64,000 nucleotides of DNA from Ascarosepion bandense (GCA_037127315.1 JBBBDQ010000913.1:5080001-5144000), one strand, 5' to 3'; shown: positions 44,649-55,996, counted from the first letter of the stretch. Translations and numbers: made by a program. Notes: a model not told the origin generated them from the sequence alone.

Positions 44649-45538
44649 CAGTGATTTCCAAAGTGTGCAATACTGCTCCCTTGGGAGCAGTGCAAAGATT
44701 TAGAGGGCACTAAGAAAAAAAAATGGACAGCCAAAGGGCAGCTGAGACTCATTTGAACAATAACTTACGCCACACCCACTTTGTACCTGGATTGTGTCTT
44801 ACTTTCTTTTTACAGTGTCTCCCATTTATAAAACAACTAGCAGTATAGCCCGGTGTTGCTTGGGTGTAATGAAAGCTTTAAAACTAATCCATGGTCCGGG
44901 AGCTCAGACTCTTTGGACGTTGGCACGAAAGACTAAAAAGCTATAGTTGTTTGCAGTTAAAGCAAAACCGTAGACTGAAAAAAAAATGAATGTAAGTAAG
45001 TCAAATTTTGATTTCCTGGTATCGATATCAAATAAGTTTTTTCATTGTTGCCTTTTATATATATATATATATATATAATCGATTTTCTGCACTATTGTAA
45101 GAACTGCAACCTTGAAACTTCTGAATATCGTTTCTTATGTCTTTGTCTATGAGTGTATCAAATTTGATTAAAATCAAACTACTCCTTCTATAACCTGATT
45201 TTTTTCAATTATCGATATTTATCAGGGATATCTTGACACAAAACCTAGCTATGAACACTCGCAGATGCTTATAATACAACTGTGTAAATTTTCAAGAAAA
45301 TTGGTTCAGCCATTTCGGAGTCTATAGGTAATGGACACAGACACACAAAGTTCCATTTATAAATAAGTTTAGATTAGGAAATATGACACTCATTGGACAT
45401 GCAATGATAGCACCAAGAAAATTCAATCAAAGATTGATTATACATTGGTGGGGGAGGCTTGAGGCTATACATTGGGGGTGTTAGGGTGGTGGTTTGGTAT
45501 GCAGGAGGAGGAAACATTAAAATGTTTAGTAATCACTG
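44649..45538. mobile_element. hAT-like element carrying a nested R1 repeat
   Basis: Left end CAGTGATTTCCAAAGTGTG and right end ...GTTTAGTAATCACTG resemble hAT termini. The flanking octamers GATTAAAT and AGTTAAAT match at six of eight positions. R1 (44838-45372) sits inside. There is no transposase. Confidence 0.6.
44838..45372 (+). repeat. Interspersed repeat R1, nested copy
   Basis: CTAGCAGTATAGCCCGGTG through AAAGCAAAACCGTAGACTG to TCGGAGTCTATAGGTAATG. It has lost part of the inner block compared with 11312. Confidence 0.85.
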
Positions 45539-45599
45539 AGTTAAATATCTGGAAAAAAGCATTGTTATAAAAAGATTCTCAAAAGATTGTTTATCCAAT

Positions 45600-45766
45600 A
45601 TTTGCTCTCCAATATATGCCATTTCTCTACAGGACAAAGACGACCATGGCTTTTCACAACTTCCTGTCCCTTGTAGATCTTAATAAAATTTTTCTTAGTG
45701 AGCTTGTGTATCCCTCAATCTGTTCCCTAAGTATCAGATTTCCCAATCCCTCTTTCCTCATTATAT
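45600..45766 (-). mobile_element. RTE-like LINE tail, reverse, leading into a satellite
   Basis: ACGACCATGGCTTTTCACAA, CTTCCTGTCCCTTGTAGATC and a rearranged middle. It aligns with 34780-34990. Confidence 0.7.
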
Positions 45767-47337
45767 GTTATGCGTTGTTTTCCTCTGTCCCTCTTGCCTT
45801 CAATCTCTGAAACCTTGTTCCGTCATCCATTTACTCAAGCTCGCTAGATAGGTTATGCGTTGTTTTCCTCTGTCCCTCTTGCCTTCAATCTCTGAAACCT
45901 TGTTCCGTCATCCATTTACTCAAGCTCGCTAGATAGGTTATGCGTTGTTTTCCTCTGTCCCTCTTGCCTTCAATCTCTGAAACCTTGTTCCGTCATCCAT
46001 TTACTCAAGCTCGCTAGATAGGTTATGCGTTGTTTTCCTCTGTCCCTCTTGCCTTCAATCTCTGAAACCTTGTTCCGTCATCCATTTACTCAAGCTCGCT
46101 ATATAGGTTATGCGTTGATTTCCTCTGTCCCTCTTGCCTACCAGCTCCTAAACCTTGTTCCGTCATCCATTTACTCAAGCTCGCTAGATAGGTTATGCAT
46201 TGTTTTCCTCTGTCCCTCTTGCCTTCAATCTCCTAAACCTTGTTCCGTCAACCATATACTCAAGCTCGCTAGATAGGTTATGTGTTGTTTTCCTCTGTCC
46301 CTCTTGCCTTCAATCTCTGAAACCTTGTTCCGTCATCCATTTACTCAAGCTCGCTAGATAGGTTATGCGTTGTTTTCCTCTGTCCCTCTTGCCTTCAATC
46401 TCTGAAACCTTGTTCCGTCATCCATTTACTCAAGCTCGCTAGATAGGTTATGCGTTGTTTTTCTCTGTCCCTCTTGCCTTCCAGCTCCTAAACCTTGTTC
46501 CGTCATCCATTTACTCAAGCTCGCTAGATAGGTTATGCGTTGTTTTCCTCTGTCCCTCTTGCCTCCAATCTCTGAAACCTTGTTCCGTCATCCATTTACT
46601 CAAGCTCGCTAGATAGGTTATGCGTTGTTTTTCTCTGTCCCTCTTGCCTTCAATCTCTGAAACCTTGTTCCGTCATCCATTTACTCAAGCTCGCTAGATA
46701 GGTTATGCGTTGTTTTCCTCTGTCCCTCTTGCCTTCAATCTCTGAAACCTTGTTCCGTCATCCATTTACTCAAGCTCGCTAGATAGGTTATGCGTTGTTT
46801 TCCTCTGTCCCTCTTGCCTTCAATCTCTGAAACCTTGTTCCGTCATCCATTTACTCAAGCTCGCTAGATAGGTTATGCGTTGTTTTCCTCTGTCCCTCTT
46901 GCCTTCAATCTCTGAAACCTTGTTCCGTCATCCATTTACTCAAGCTCGCTAGATAGGTTATGCGTTGTTTTCCTCTGTCCCTCTTGCCTTCAATCTCTGA
47001 AACCTTGTTCCGTCATCCATTTACTCAAGCTCGCTATATAGGTTATGCGTTGATTTCCTCTGTCCCTCTTGCCTTCCAGCTCCTAAACCTTGTTCCGTCA
47101 TCCATTTACTCAAGCTCGCTAGATAGGTTATGCATTGTTTTCCTCTGTCCCTCTTGCCTTCAATCTCCTAAACCTTGTTCCGTCAACCATATACTCAAGC
47201 TCGCTAGATAGGTTATGTGTTGTTTTCCTCTGTCCCTCTTGCCTTCAATCTCTGAAACCTTGTTCCGTCATCCATTTACTCAAGCTCGCTAGATAGGTTA
47301 TGCGTTGTTTTCCTCTGTCCCTCTTGCCTTCAATCTG
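45767..47337. repeat. 85-bp satellite derived from a LINE tail
   Basis: About 18.5 units of exactly 85 bp (GTTATGCGTTGTTTTCCTCT...CTCGCTAGATAG). Most units are nearly identical. Variant units (TATATAGG, TTGATTTCC, CAGCTCCTAAACC) recur 935 bp apart, that is 11 units, so a higher-order block was duplicated. The unit matches the single-copy LINE segment at 34830-34915. Short frames inside are artefacts. Confidence 0.95.
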
Positions 47338-47549
47338 TCCAATAAGTATTCATTCCCAAAAAGTAAAAAGAAATATTCTTAGAATTCAAAATATATACTC
47401 AGTATTAAATAACCCACAAAGCATCGAGAAGCCATAAAAGACAAATCAGTTAACCATAAATTGAATATAAGATAGCAGAAATTGATGTGAAATTGTTAAT
47501 GGACTCAACTTTACAAATATTGGACCAAGACAAAACTAAATGCCATTTT

Positions 47550-48200
47550 TTTTTTTTAATCATATCACTCCGAACAAGGTGGTAATGCCACTGATGTGCA
47601 GGCGGCTACATAAGAGTAAAAAGATTAGATAGGAGGAGAGTAAAGAGAAGGATGAACCAGTTAGAAAGGAGCAAGAGAAGGATGGGAATACAGATGTGAT
47701 GACAGTTGCAAAGATGGAGAGAAAGGAAAAGATATACAGGGCGGTGTGGAAAGAACTAGGGTCAAGTAGTTAAGAGATGAGTATTGACCTTGCATTTAAA
47801 TTCCTTGAGGTTGTAGCCATCAGGAAAGCAAGAATAAGGAAGTGAGTTCCACAGGCGAGAAGTGCAAGAAAAGAAGCTGCAAAGTAGAAGTGTCATCTTC
47901 ATTTGGCTGATCTAACTGTGAATGAGTGAGACACAGTTGCCAATCTGGTTGCACGAGTAAGCACCTGTTGCGGAGGCACCAGTGACTTAAGTTCATTGGA
48001 GCAGAAGCCATGGAAGTATTTATAGAACAGACAAAGGGAAGCCACATCTCGTCAGTGGGAAAGTGGCTGTAGTCGAGCCACCAAGTCAATACCTATCACA
48101 TTACTGATTCTCCTTTGGAGCCTGTCAAGAACACGTTGATGAACAGTGGGGCGCCTGACCATATATGGCAGCAGTACTCCATGCACGGACAAATGGTTGA
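47550..48200 (-). mobile_element. Jockey-like LINE 3' portion, reverse, about 650 bp
   Basis: Poly(T), GGTGGTAATGCCACTGATG, then on the minus strand remnants of the ORF end (a FPDSYNL-like part at 47820) and AGTACTCCATGCACGGACAA. It is one of the longer tails here. Confidence 0.75.
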
Positions 48201-48411
48201 TTTGTATATATGCAGGAATTATTTTGCTTCTTTTATGTATACCTTTTTTTATGTATACCTATGGCATACATTCATAAATGTGTGTATGTGTGTGTGTGTA
48301 TGTACATAAAATGACTGTTGGCTGGCTACTAATTTCTGTTAGTAGTGACTAGTCAATTCCGTGCCAATTATTTTGCTTCTTTTATGTATCTTCTTTCTTT
48401 TATGTACCTTG

Positions 48412-48850
48412 TCCCTTCAGGACATAGACAATCATGGCCTTCCATGTCTCCCTATCCCTGGTGGCTCTTAGCATGCTTTCTCCTGTAACGTCTCCCAGCC
48501 CCCGTTCTGTCATCCACCTGCTCAAGCCTTTTAACTATGTTATCCGCTGCTTTCTTCTGTCTCTTTTTCCCCTCTATATGGCCTGTTAGTATCAGGTTCT
48601 CCAAGCCCTCCTTCCTCATTGCATGTCCCAGGAACTTTAGTTGTCACTTCCTGATGCCCAATATTAATTTTCATTTCCATCATTTCCAAAACCTCGTTAT
48701 TGCTCACATGCTCGGTCCACAATATCCGCAGCATCCTTCTGTAGAACCACATTTCAGCTGCTTCAAGTTTTCCCTTCATCTCTGTTGATATTGTTCAACA
48801 TTCGCTGCCATATTGAAGAACTGACATCACACAGCAATCCAGTACTCTCT
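48412..48850 (-). mobile_element. RTE-like LINE 3' end, reverse
   Basis: TTGTCCCTTCAGGACATAG to CAGCATCCTTCTGTAGAACC and TGTTGATATTGTTCAACATTC. The minus strand reads AAEMWFYRRMLRILWTEHVS. Frameshifts are present. Confidence 0.8.
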
Positions 48851-49078
48851 TCTTTGCTCGTTAATTCCAGTTGCAAATACCTGCTTAGGTACATGTGTCC
48901 AACAGCCACAGAGCCCATCGATGGTTTAAACTGCAACTATGCTGAGCAAAAAAAAACAAAACAAAACAAAAAAAAATTGCATTTTCTCCTTCAGAATTTC
49001 TCAAAAGTCAACACCTGCATAAAAGTCTGTAACTGCAAACTTTATTTTTTGTGTTCAAAAAATTGTTCTTATTTTTAG

Positions 49079-49371
49079 TGTTGTGTCGTGAGTAAGAATA
49101 AATAACTCAACAACAGGAATAGGTTAATTGTTGTATTCCGTGAAAATAGTATTTACAAAGGTTATTAGTATCCAATACAAGAATAGAGGTTAATCGTCTC
49201 AACCGTCGTAAGACGTAGTATGAGCAATGGGTACTTCCGGGTCGTCACCGGAAGTCTACGACTGACTTGTCGATACAGCTGCTCGGCACACTCCCCTACG
49301 TAGATGCCACCATTACTTTACATAGTAATGGAATAGTCCATTATAGCCAAATAAGCACGGGCGTCCCAACA
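49079..49371 (+). mobile_element. Solo LTR, family A, copy 3
   Basis: A 293-bp copy, TGTTGTGTCGTGAG...GGGCGTCCCAACA, with exact duplication TTTAG (49074-49078 and 49372-49376). Very similar to copies 1 and 2. Confidence 0.9.
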
Positions 49372-49840
49372 TTTAGTAATGCTCAATTATTGCTTGCCCT
49401 GCTTCCACTAAGTCCAAGTACACACTGTTCCCCTGCCCATGTCTAGGGATAACTTATCTAGTTCTTATTTTTAGTACTGTTCAGTTATTGCTTGCCTTGT
49501 TTCCACTGAGTTCAAATACTCACTGTGTGGCCTAGGGATTGAACTCACAATTACCATGTTGCATCAGATAAATGAGGGGTAATTTTGAAATTCCCTGTGG
49601 GTTACCTAAATTGTTATATACCTAATAAATGCCAAATAAGACAATGGCCAAAATGCTGTAATGAGAACAATATTTTGAATGTAAATAATGATCTCATCAC
49701 CCCAGAAATTCAGACAGAAATTACTAAGATTAGTCTGGCACAAGGCTAAGGCAGTAGAGCACCAAATATGAATCAAGCTCATGACAAGCTTGGTGAAAAG
49801 TACATCAATGAAAATACTTATATTGCTAAAACATTTATTT
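49372..49840. other. Intron stretch without recognised features
   Basis: A short internal direct repeat (TTATTGCTTGCC, TTCCACTGAGT) at 49389 and 49486. It leads into the exon 2 donor. Confidence 0.4.
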
Positions 49841-49851
49841 AAATTACTTAC

Positions 49852-49949
49852 CTTCCTGCATAGTTTCAAATTTGGTTGATTGCCATAGATTTTTGAGTAG
49901 CGTAGGACTTCTGGGAGGTATAGGGGGAGGGCTTTCTTCTTTTGGTGGG
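49852..49949 (-). CDS. Exon 2 of the proline-rich gene, SH3-ligand-like motif
   Basis: A 98-nt exon with a strong acceptor (TTTCTATGTTTTTCAG) and donor GAAG|GTAAGT. It encodes SPPKEESPPPIPPRSPTLL and then KNLWQSTKFETMQE. PPIPPR fits the class II SH3-binding pattern PxxPxR, which suggests binding to an SH3 adaptor; this is motif-level inference only. The exon begins with the last base of the Ser codon shared with exon 1 and ends with one base (G), which exon 3 completes to GAT, Asp. The intron to exon 1 is about 6.0 kb and to exon 3 about 5.4 kb. Confidence 0.82.
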
Positions 49950-50089
49950 CTGAAAAACATAGAAACATCAACATCTTATTTGAAAATCAGAACAGATATC
50001 TCACAAAAGGTGCACTTTACAAGCCAGATTAAAAATCTCTCCATGAAAACTGGATCAAGTTGAATTTGTTTTCTATGAGCTGAGAAAAG

Positions 50090-50520
50090 GAGATTTTAAG
50101 AAAAGTTCTCTTCTCTACAACTTCTGTATAAACCACATGTTCAGTGAAACATCTATTTTCTAAAATTCATTTTGTCATTATAATAAGTCCACTTGAATTT
50201 TCTATTCAGGTCATAGCTACATAGAGCTGACCATGAGATAAATATTTGAATCATTTTCTAATGGTTGTAATAATAAGAATAATTCAATAAAATTACTATT
50301 TGTTTAAATGATTAGGTAAAATTTTAAAGTAAACATTATTTTAATGTATTTAACTAATTTCATTTTTTTTTTGGCTCCATTTGGTTATCGTATTTTTTGT
50401 GCATAATGTGAAAATTTTTTAACCAAAATTAAAACCAAAAAAAAGGGGACGTATTATACATAAGCCAAAAAAAGGGGACATATTATACATAAGTAGAAAT
50501 TTTCAGAAATTTTTCAGTTA
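50090..50520. other. Intron stretch without recognised features
   Basis: AT-rich, with a small repeat (AAGGGGACGTATTATACATA / AAGGGGACATATTATACATA) at 50443 and 50471. No gene. Confidence 0.4.
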
Positions 50521-50527
50521 GTTAAGT

Positions 50528-50800
50528 GTCTATGGCTATATCATATTAAATACACTGGTTCTCGTCCGATCACTGAAGTTAAGCAACATCGAGCCTGGTC
50601 AGTACTTAAATGGGTGACCATTTGGGAATACCAGGTGCTGTAAACGTAAGGACCTAGAACGGTCCACCAATTCTCCAGGCTTGGGGATTGGGTGCAGGGC
50701 TAACAACCCTGCCCTGTAAAAAACAGTTTGTTACAGAAACAACAATAAAAGTTGCTGCCCTATGCACCATCTGGGTGTGATGGATAAATGATGATGATGA
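50528..50800 (+). mobile_element. 5S rRNA-derived SINE, near full length
   Basis: 5S-like head 50528-50644 (GATCACTGAAGTTAAGCAAC, GGTCAGTACTTAAATGGGTG, TTGGGAATACCAGGTGCTGT). The body is GGTCCACCAATTCTCCAGG, GCTAACAACCCTGCCCTG, TTGCTGCCCTATGCACC and GTGTGATGGATAAATGATG, ending in (ATG)n. Same body as 28176, different from 36327. Confidence 0.85.
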
Positions 50801-51662
50801 AGTGCCATATGTGATACATGCTTTGGCAATCTGAATAAGCACAAGATTTTAACACAGTAAACTGATGTTACTTTCTGTGGTATACAAGTTGCCAACCAAG
50901 GCTATAGAACCCAATCTGTCCTGCTACTGAACCCATAGATGGAGGGAGAAGAGATAGATTAATATATTTCCCAAGGATATTTGCATGTAAGTGAATGAAA
51001 CGAATGCAACTGGAATTCGAATGGTAAATCTTTGTTTTGTTTCCCGAAGGTTTTTACCCCTTCCAATCTTTCAAAAACATCCCTATTTCTGTGCAAATGT
51101 ATATGCTGAACTCAAATCGATAATTGTTTATTGAAAAACCTACCTTTTTTTGATGTTATCGACCAGAAAAATATGGGACTTCTTCTCGCTGTTTATCTCA
51201 CCCCCTAACCATGGTTCAAAAATGTTATTCTCTGCCGACTGATTTCACACGTAGTTTTCCATTTTTCGGCCTTTGTTACTTTCTTTTAGTGATTAACATG
51301 CGGAAAATGAGTTCCGAAACCAAACAAATCAGAGTAATTGCTGAAAAGGGAGTAAATAGAATGAATTCAATATCCTACGCCTCAAGTCATTCAGCGGTGA
51401 ATCAGATATGAGAACAGTGGTAAGGGGTGAGATATAGTCCGATTTATTTCTGGTCGATAACATAAAAAAAAAAAAGGGTATGTTTCTTCAATAAACAATA
51501 ATCGATTTGAGTTCAGCATATACATTTGCACGGAATTAAGGATGTTTTGGAAAGATTTGAAGGGGTAAAGACCTTTGGGGAACAAAAAAAAAATTTACCA
51601 TTCGAACTTGGCTCTCTGATTCCTCATTCTGAGCCGATATCCATTACACCATAATGCACAAT
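50800..51662 (-). mobile_element. SINE-1 copy, reverse, split by a transposon
   Basis: Parts 50800-51021 and 51601-51662 form one SINE-1. The gap is the 579-bp element plus the TTCGAA duplication, located in the B box (GAATTCGAA). Confidence 0.85.
51022..51600. mobile_element. 579-bp long-inverted-repeat DNA transposon, copy 2
   Basis: TGGTAAATCTTTG...AAATTTACCA with exact 6-bp duplication TTCGAA (51016-51021 and 51601-51606). Arms of about 200 bp. The centre shares GAGTTCCGAA and CAAGTCATTCAGCGGTGAATC with the 9097 copy. The empty site is known from other SINE-1 copies, which proves the borders. Confidence 0.95.
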
Positions 51663-51664
51663 TA

Positions 51665-53190
51665 AATTCTTACTCATCTTAAAAAAACTATTTGAAACTC
51701 GCAAGACTGCAAATACACTCAGCATAATAGATAATAAAACACAAGACAGGTATTGATAATTATTTACAAAAAGTATTTAAGATGTCTGCAATATTTGTTT
51801 CTCTCTTCTTTCTTAATGAAAGACAAAAGACAATTTTCTTCATTTTTTGCAGTTCATTAATATATAGAAATACAATAAAGCCATATGAAGCAGAAAAACA
51901 TAATTAAATGTTTTATGCAAGATGTCATGTTTGCACCTTTCCCTGAAAAGGAAATTAAGAGAAGAAATACACAATGGCTAAACATCTGGTTCATTTCTAT
52001 TCTTTAACATCATGATGCTATAACGGAACATCCTATACCCCTGACAGTTGGCTCGCCGAAGAGGTAAAGAAGCAAAAGACGATTCGACTTCCACTCCCAT
52101 TCCGTCTTGACTCAACATTTCATTGAACTCTCTGTTAATTGTACTTTTCCGTACAAGAAACTCAACCCTGTTATTTGTTTACCCTTTATGTGTTGTGTTA
52201 ATTTTTCGACTTGGAATTTACATTGTTATTTATATCGTTCCCGCAATATAACACATGAAAAATTAAATATTTCAGTGAAATATACATACAGCATTAAGAT
52301 TTTAATATGGTACAAATTTAAAAAAAAAAAATTATATGCTCTACAGGGTTGCATTATATTCAATGATGTAATTCTGTTTTTAGATTCAGAAATATGGGGT
52401 TGTATTATGCATGATATAATATTACACTCAGTATGACTATATTTAAATATCGCCTGCTGGTTAGCCTTTTTAGATGAAGCATTGTCAATTATTATTCATT
52501 TTTCACTAGTATTTCTTTCATCTTCATTTCTCTTGCTTTTTATTGCAACTCCCATACATAAGAAGTAGAAGTAGAGAATATAGCTATATGGCTAAATTTG
52601 AATGACTCCTGCTGCTTCAAAGTTAACTTGTGTCTGAGTACAACCACTTTCATCAACTTATTGCTGACTATATAACTGTTGGCATGAACTACACCATAGA
52701 TCACAGATTTTGCAAGCAAGCTTTCCCCTTGATGTATTGGTATCAATGCATATATTTCTATTGCACCTTCCACACATAAATAGTAAAGAATATGGCTACG
52801 TTTGACTGACTCTTGCTGATTCACCTTCTGAGAGAAAAATAGTTTTTGCTGATCATAAAACTCATCATCTCTTCATTTTACTTTACTATCCTCAAGTATT
52901 ATTAGGTTTCAAATATCTAAGATAGAAATGGTTGTCTTCATAAATTTTATTTTCTTCACTAAAATAAATCAGTTTTAAGTAGTGTATTTTTCTAATTAAT
53001 GGTAAACTAACAAAAATACTTTATCCAAGGAATGAAATATGTAATGTAGTGATTACATGATGTCATATATTCAAACAGAAGAAAAAAGAAAGTTAAAAAA
53101 ACAAAAACAAAGACAAAATGCTTTCATTGATCTTTAACCAAACATGCATAAAATAAATACAGCTTCCTAAATACAGTCTCTCTTTCTCTC
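51665..53190. other. Intron stretch with half of a diverged duplication
   Basis: Mostly unique. The piece 52620-52760 (GACTATATAACTGTTGGCAT, TTTTGCAAGCAAGC) recurs at 53300-53460 with an inserted segment. A short (CT)n/(TA)n run lies at 53178-53208. No coding evidence. Confidence 0.5.
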
Positions 53191-53471
53191 TCTCTATATA
53201 TATATATCCACAAAATGACCACTTTGAACAGTTCATGCATACTATATTAATTACAGTTTTTAATCTTATCAATGACTTAGTTTGCTAGAAACATATGAGT
53301 TTAAAGTCAACTTGTGTAAGTACAACCACTTGGAAGATTATTGTTGACTGTTTGCCACTGAGGATTTCTCTGGTGACTATATAACTGTTGGCATGAACTA
53401 CACCATAGACCTCAGATTTTGCAAGCAAGCTTACCCCTTGCTGAATTGGTATCAATGCATATATTATATGC

Positions 53472-53873
53472 TGTTGTAGTGAAATATCCTGTCCTACCTA
53501 GGAATGGGTATGAGCCGGGTTATAAAAGACCGGGACTAGAACGAACTACAGAGCGAACGTGATTATATGGGAGCCTTCATCATTATACGAGAGTGATCGT
53601 GATTATACGAGAGCCATCGACCTAAGTCGAGAGTCATCATCATTTGACAAGAGTTAGACGTCACTAGACGGAAGCATTCTTCACAAGACGGACGCATACG
53701 CCTTAGACAGAGACATTGTCTTCTTGATTGTGCTTCTTGTTAACTGTTTGTCGATATATGTGTATTTGGTTTATTGTACTAAGATATAATAAATCTCTAT
53801 TCATATATCCTCAGTGTTAAGAATTATTTCTTGCACTATTCTTTCTCTGTTTATTCCCTCACGGGATATAACA
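53472..53873 (+). mobile_element. Solo LTR, family B
   Basis: A 402-bp segment TGTTGTAGTGAAATATCC...CACGGGATATAACA with TGTT/AACA ends. It has a TATA box (TATAAAAG at 53521) and a polyadenylation signal (AATAAA at 53788) in LTR order. In between is a degenerate repeat of about 25 bp (GATTATACGAGAGCCATCG). No perfect target duplication was found (TATGC versus CATAC). Confidence 0.6.
53521..53528 (+). promoter_or_regulatory. LTR TATA box
   Basis: TATAAAAG within a G+C-richer context 50 bp into the family B LTR. It would start transcription near 53550. Confidence 0.5.
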
Positions 53874-54369
53874 CATACATATACACACTTGTGAACAAAC
53901 AATTTAGGGCTGTTTTCAACATCTGTTGCAGTTCCTTCAATACCCAGCAAGACTCACACATTAAAAGCACGTTTTTCAACAGATGCTGTAAAAGAAGAAA
54001 GTTATAGTTTTATAACGATGCCTCTTCTCAACTGTTCTTGCTCTCAAATTCAGTCCGGAAAGGAAAACATTGTTTTCCTGTCAATAGCATCTATTGTTTG
54101 CTGACAGAAATTGATACTTTTTATTTTTTATAGTAAAGGATAGTTTATATGGATAAGACAACAGTTACATAATCCTAGACTTAAACAGATTAAGATTGTA
54201 GTGATTAAAGAAGCATCCTCTTGGTTCGCATTAAGAAGCTATTTGAGTAGAACTTCTTGTCAATGGAATATGGTAAAGATGTGGGTGGTTTCCTACTATG
54301 TAAGTGGTAAGGCAGGTTCATGCTGTGATGGTTAAACCTGGCAGAACCATAGAATGTAGTTCATTTTAT

Positions 54370-54565
54370 TGAAGTAGATAGACTAAAGTATCGCCTGTTT
54401 CACACTCCACCCACGTCTATTAAACAGGTGAAGAGGCTCATCCCTTGTTCCCTGTTTAGGATGTGGTTTCCAGTTTTCTCTTTTCCAATCTCTTCACTCT
54501 TACATAGCCCCCTGCACATCAGTGGCATTACCGCCTTGCTTGGGGTGATATGATTAAAAAAAAAT
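54370..54565 (+). mobile_element. SINE-4 copy sharing a LINE tail
   Basis: Head TGAAGTAGATAGACTAAAGT, TTTCACACTCCACCCACG, GTGAAGAGGCTCATCCC, then TAGCCCCCTGCACATCAG, CTTGCTTGGGGTGATATGAT and poly(A). The last about 60 bp equal the 3' end of the Jockey-like LINE. Confidence 0.85.
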
Positions 54566-54715
54566 TGAGCACTTTCCAAGGACGTATTGGTAAAGAAGTG
54601 ATAGAGAGGTTGGAAGGTGGAAAATAATTCTTTTTCAATAAGAATCCAGAGACACTTTTGAACTCTATCAAGATTGGAAAGTGAGAACCAGGCAGATTCC
54701 ATACACATACAGCAA

Positions 54716-54915
54716 CTTCTTCTATGTGCCCTGTCCCTTCAGGGTGTAGGTGATCATGGTTCTCCACGTCTCCCTATCCCTTGTGGCTCTTAGTATGTTT
54801 GCTCCTGTTACACCTTGCAACCCCCGTTCCATCATCCACCTGATCAGGCCCTTCGAATATGTCATCCACTGCCTTCCTCTGTCTCTTTTTCCCCAAGTAG
54901 AAGGAAAAAGAGACA
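54716..54915 (-). mobile_element. RTE-like LINE 3' end, reverse, short
   Basis: CTTCTTCTATGTGCCCTGTC to CTGCCTTCCTCTGTCTC. The minus strand gives GLIRWMMERGLQGVTGANIL and YTLKGQGT. Confidence 0.85.
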
Positions 54916-55069
54916 TATGGCAACAGTACTCCATTTTCAGCAGATTCTGGCTATAACAAAGGTAGACGATAACAGTAGTAGTCAAGTACTTACTGGACAG
55001 ATTGTAGGGATTAAATAATCACTAAATAAAATAAAAAAACTACTACATGATAAAAGAAAAAACTACAAA

Positions 55070-55190
55070 ATAAAATAAAAAGTACGAAATAAAAAGTACG
55101 AAATAAAAAGTACGAAATAAAAAGTACGAAATAAAAAGTACGAAATAAAATAAAAGTACGAAATAAAATAAAAGTACGAAATAAAATAAA
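55070..55190. repeat. Short minisatellite AAAAAGTACGAAAT
   Basis: Five or six 14-bp units followed by 18-19-bp units with an extra AAAAT. The long hydrophobic reverse frame is an artefact. Confidence 0.9.
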
Positions 55191-55199
55191 CATAAAAAT

Positions 55200-55980
55200 C
55201 TCCCAGGAGTCCTCTGACAGGAAAGACAATTGACACATGTGCAAAAAAAAGAGAGACCCCCTGGTGCCAAAAATAAACTCAATCTTTTTCTCTGTTGGAC
55301 TTTGGATGGTAAAGACGTGCCAAACTGTTTGGGAAGGAATTTCCCCAACAAGAAGTTATTGAAACCAAAGATAAAATCAGTGTCCAAACTGTCCCTCTAG
55401 TGTCTCTGTATCTTTCCATTTCTCTTTGCCTTTTATTTCAGCGGCAGAAGCCATTCAACAAGTTTTGGATGTTTAGGCGAAAGAACCGACCCAGCACTAA
55501 TAGCCATAACGTACCATAAGATATAGGGAGCTGATCATTTTACCTGCATCTTCAGCAATGAATTGTATATAAGAGTTCCACTTGAGGTCAGGCATGAGTT
55601 TGAAGCCCAATATTCTCTCAAGGTGTGTTGCATTCGAGAGTGGATATCCATTCATGATGACAGGCACTAGTTAAGGGTAACCTTTGTCTCTCTTCTGTTG
55701 TACTCTCCTGTTTTACGAGCCAGCAACCAGTTTGCTAAAGACAATGTTCTTTCATATTCAATCCATAGAATGCCCACTAAAGATGAAACATTTTCATCTC
55801 AATCCATGGATCAGCCAAAGGAACATACAGTGTAAATTCATTTATCACAAGACAATTATAAAGCAAAGAGATAAAAAGAAATAAAATCCTTCTATAGCTT
55901 CTAGTAGCTTTTCCATTCACAAAACAAACCTTCACTATGACTTAGTAGCTTTTTCATTCACAAAAATTTTTATGCATCCA
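55200..55980. other. Intron stretch without recognised genes
   Basis: Short of exon 1's donor. Between 55560 and 55680 a segment (AAGAGTTCCACTTGAGGTC) recalls the 3' side of LINE tails. No exon evidence otherwise. Confidence 0.35.
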
Positions 55981-55996
55981 AAAATAAATATCTTAC

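Noticed and set aside
46025..47211. Two almost identical 83-codon frames
   Set aside because: They are produced by the 85-bp satellite. Their identity reflects the 935-bp higher-order repeat, not a gene family.
55011..55387. Hydrophobic minus-strand frame of 114 codons resembling a membrane protein
   Set aside because: The hydrophobic part is the translation of the AAAAAGTACGAAAT repeat in reverse.
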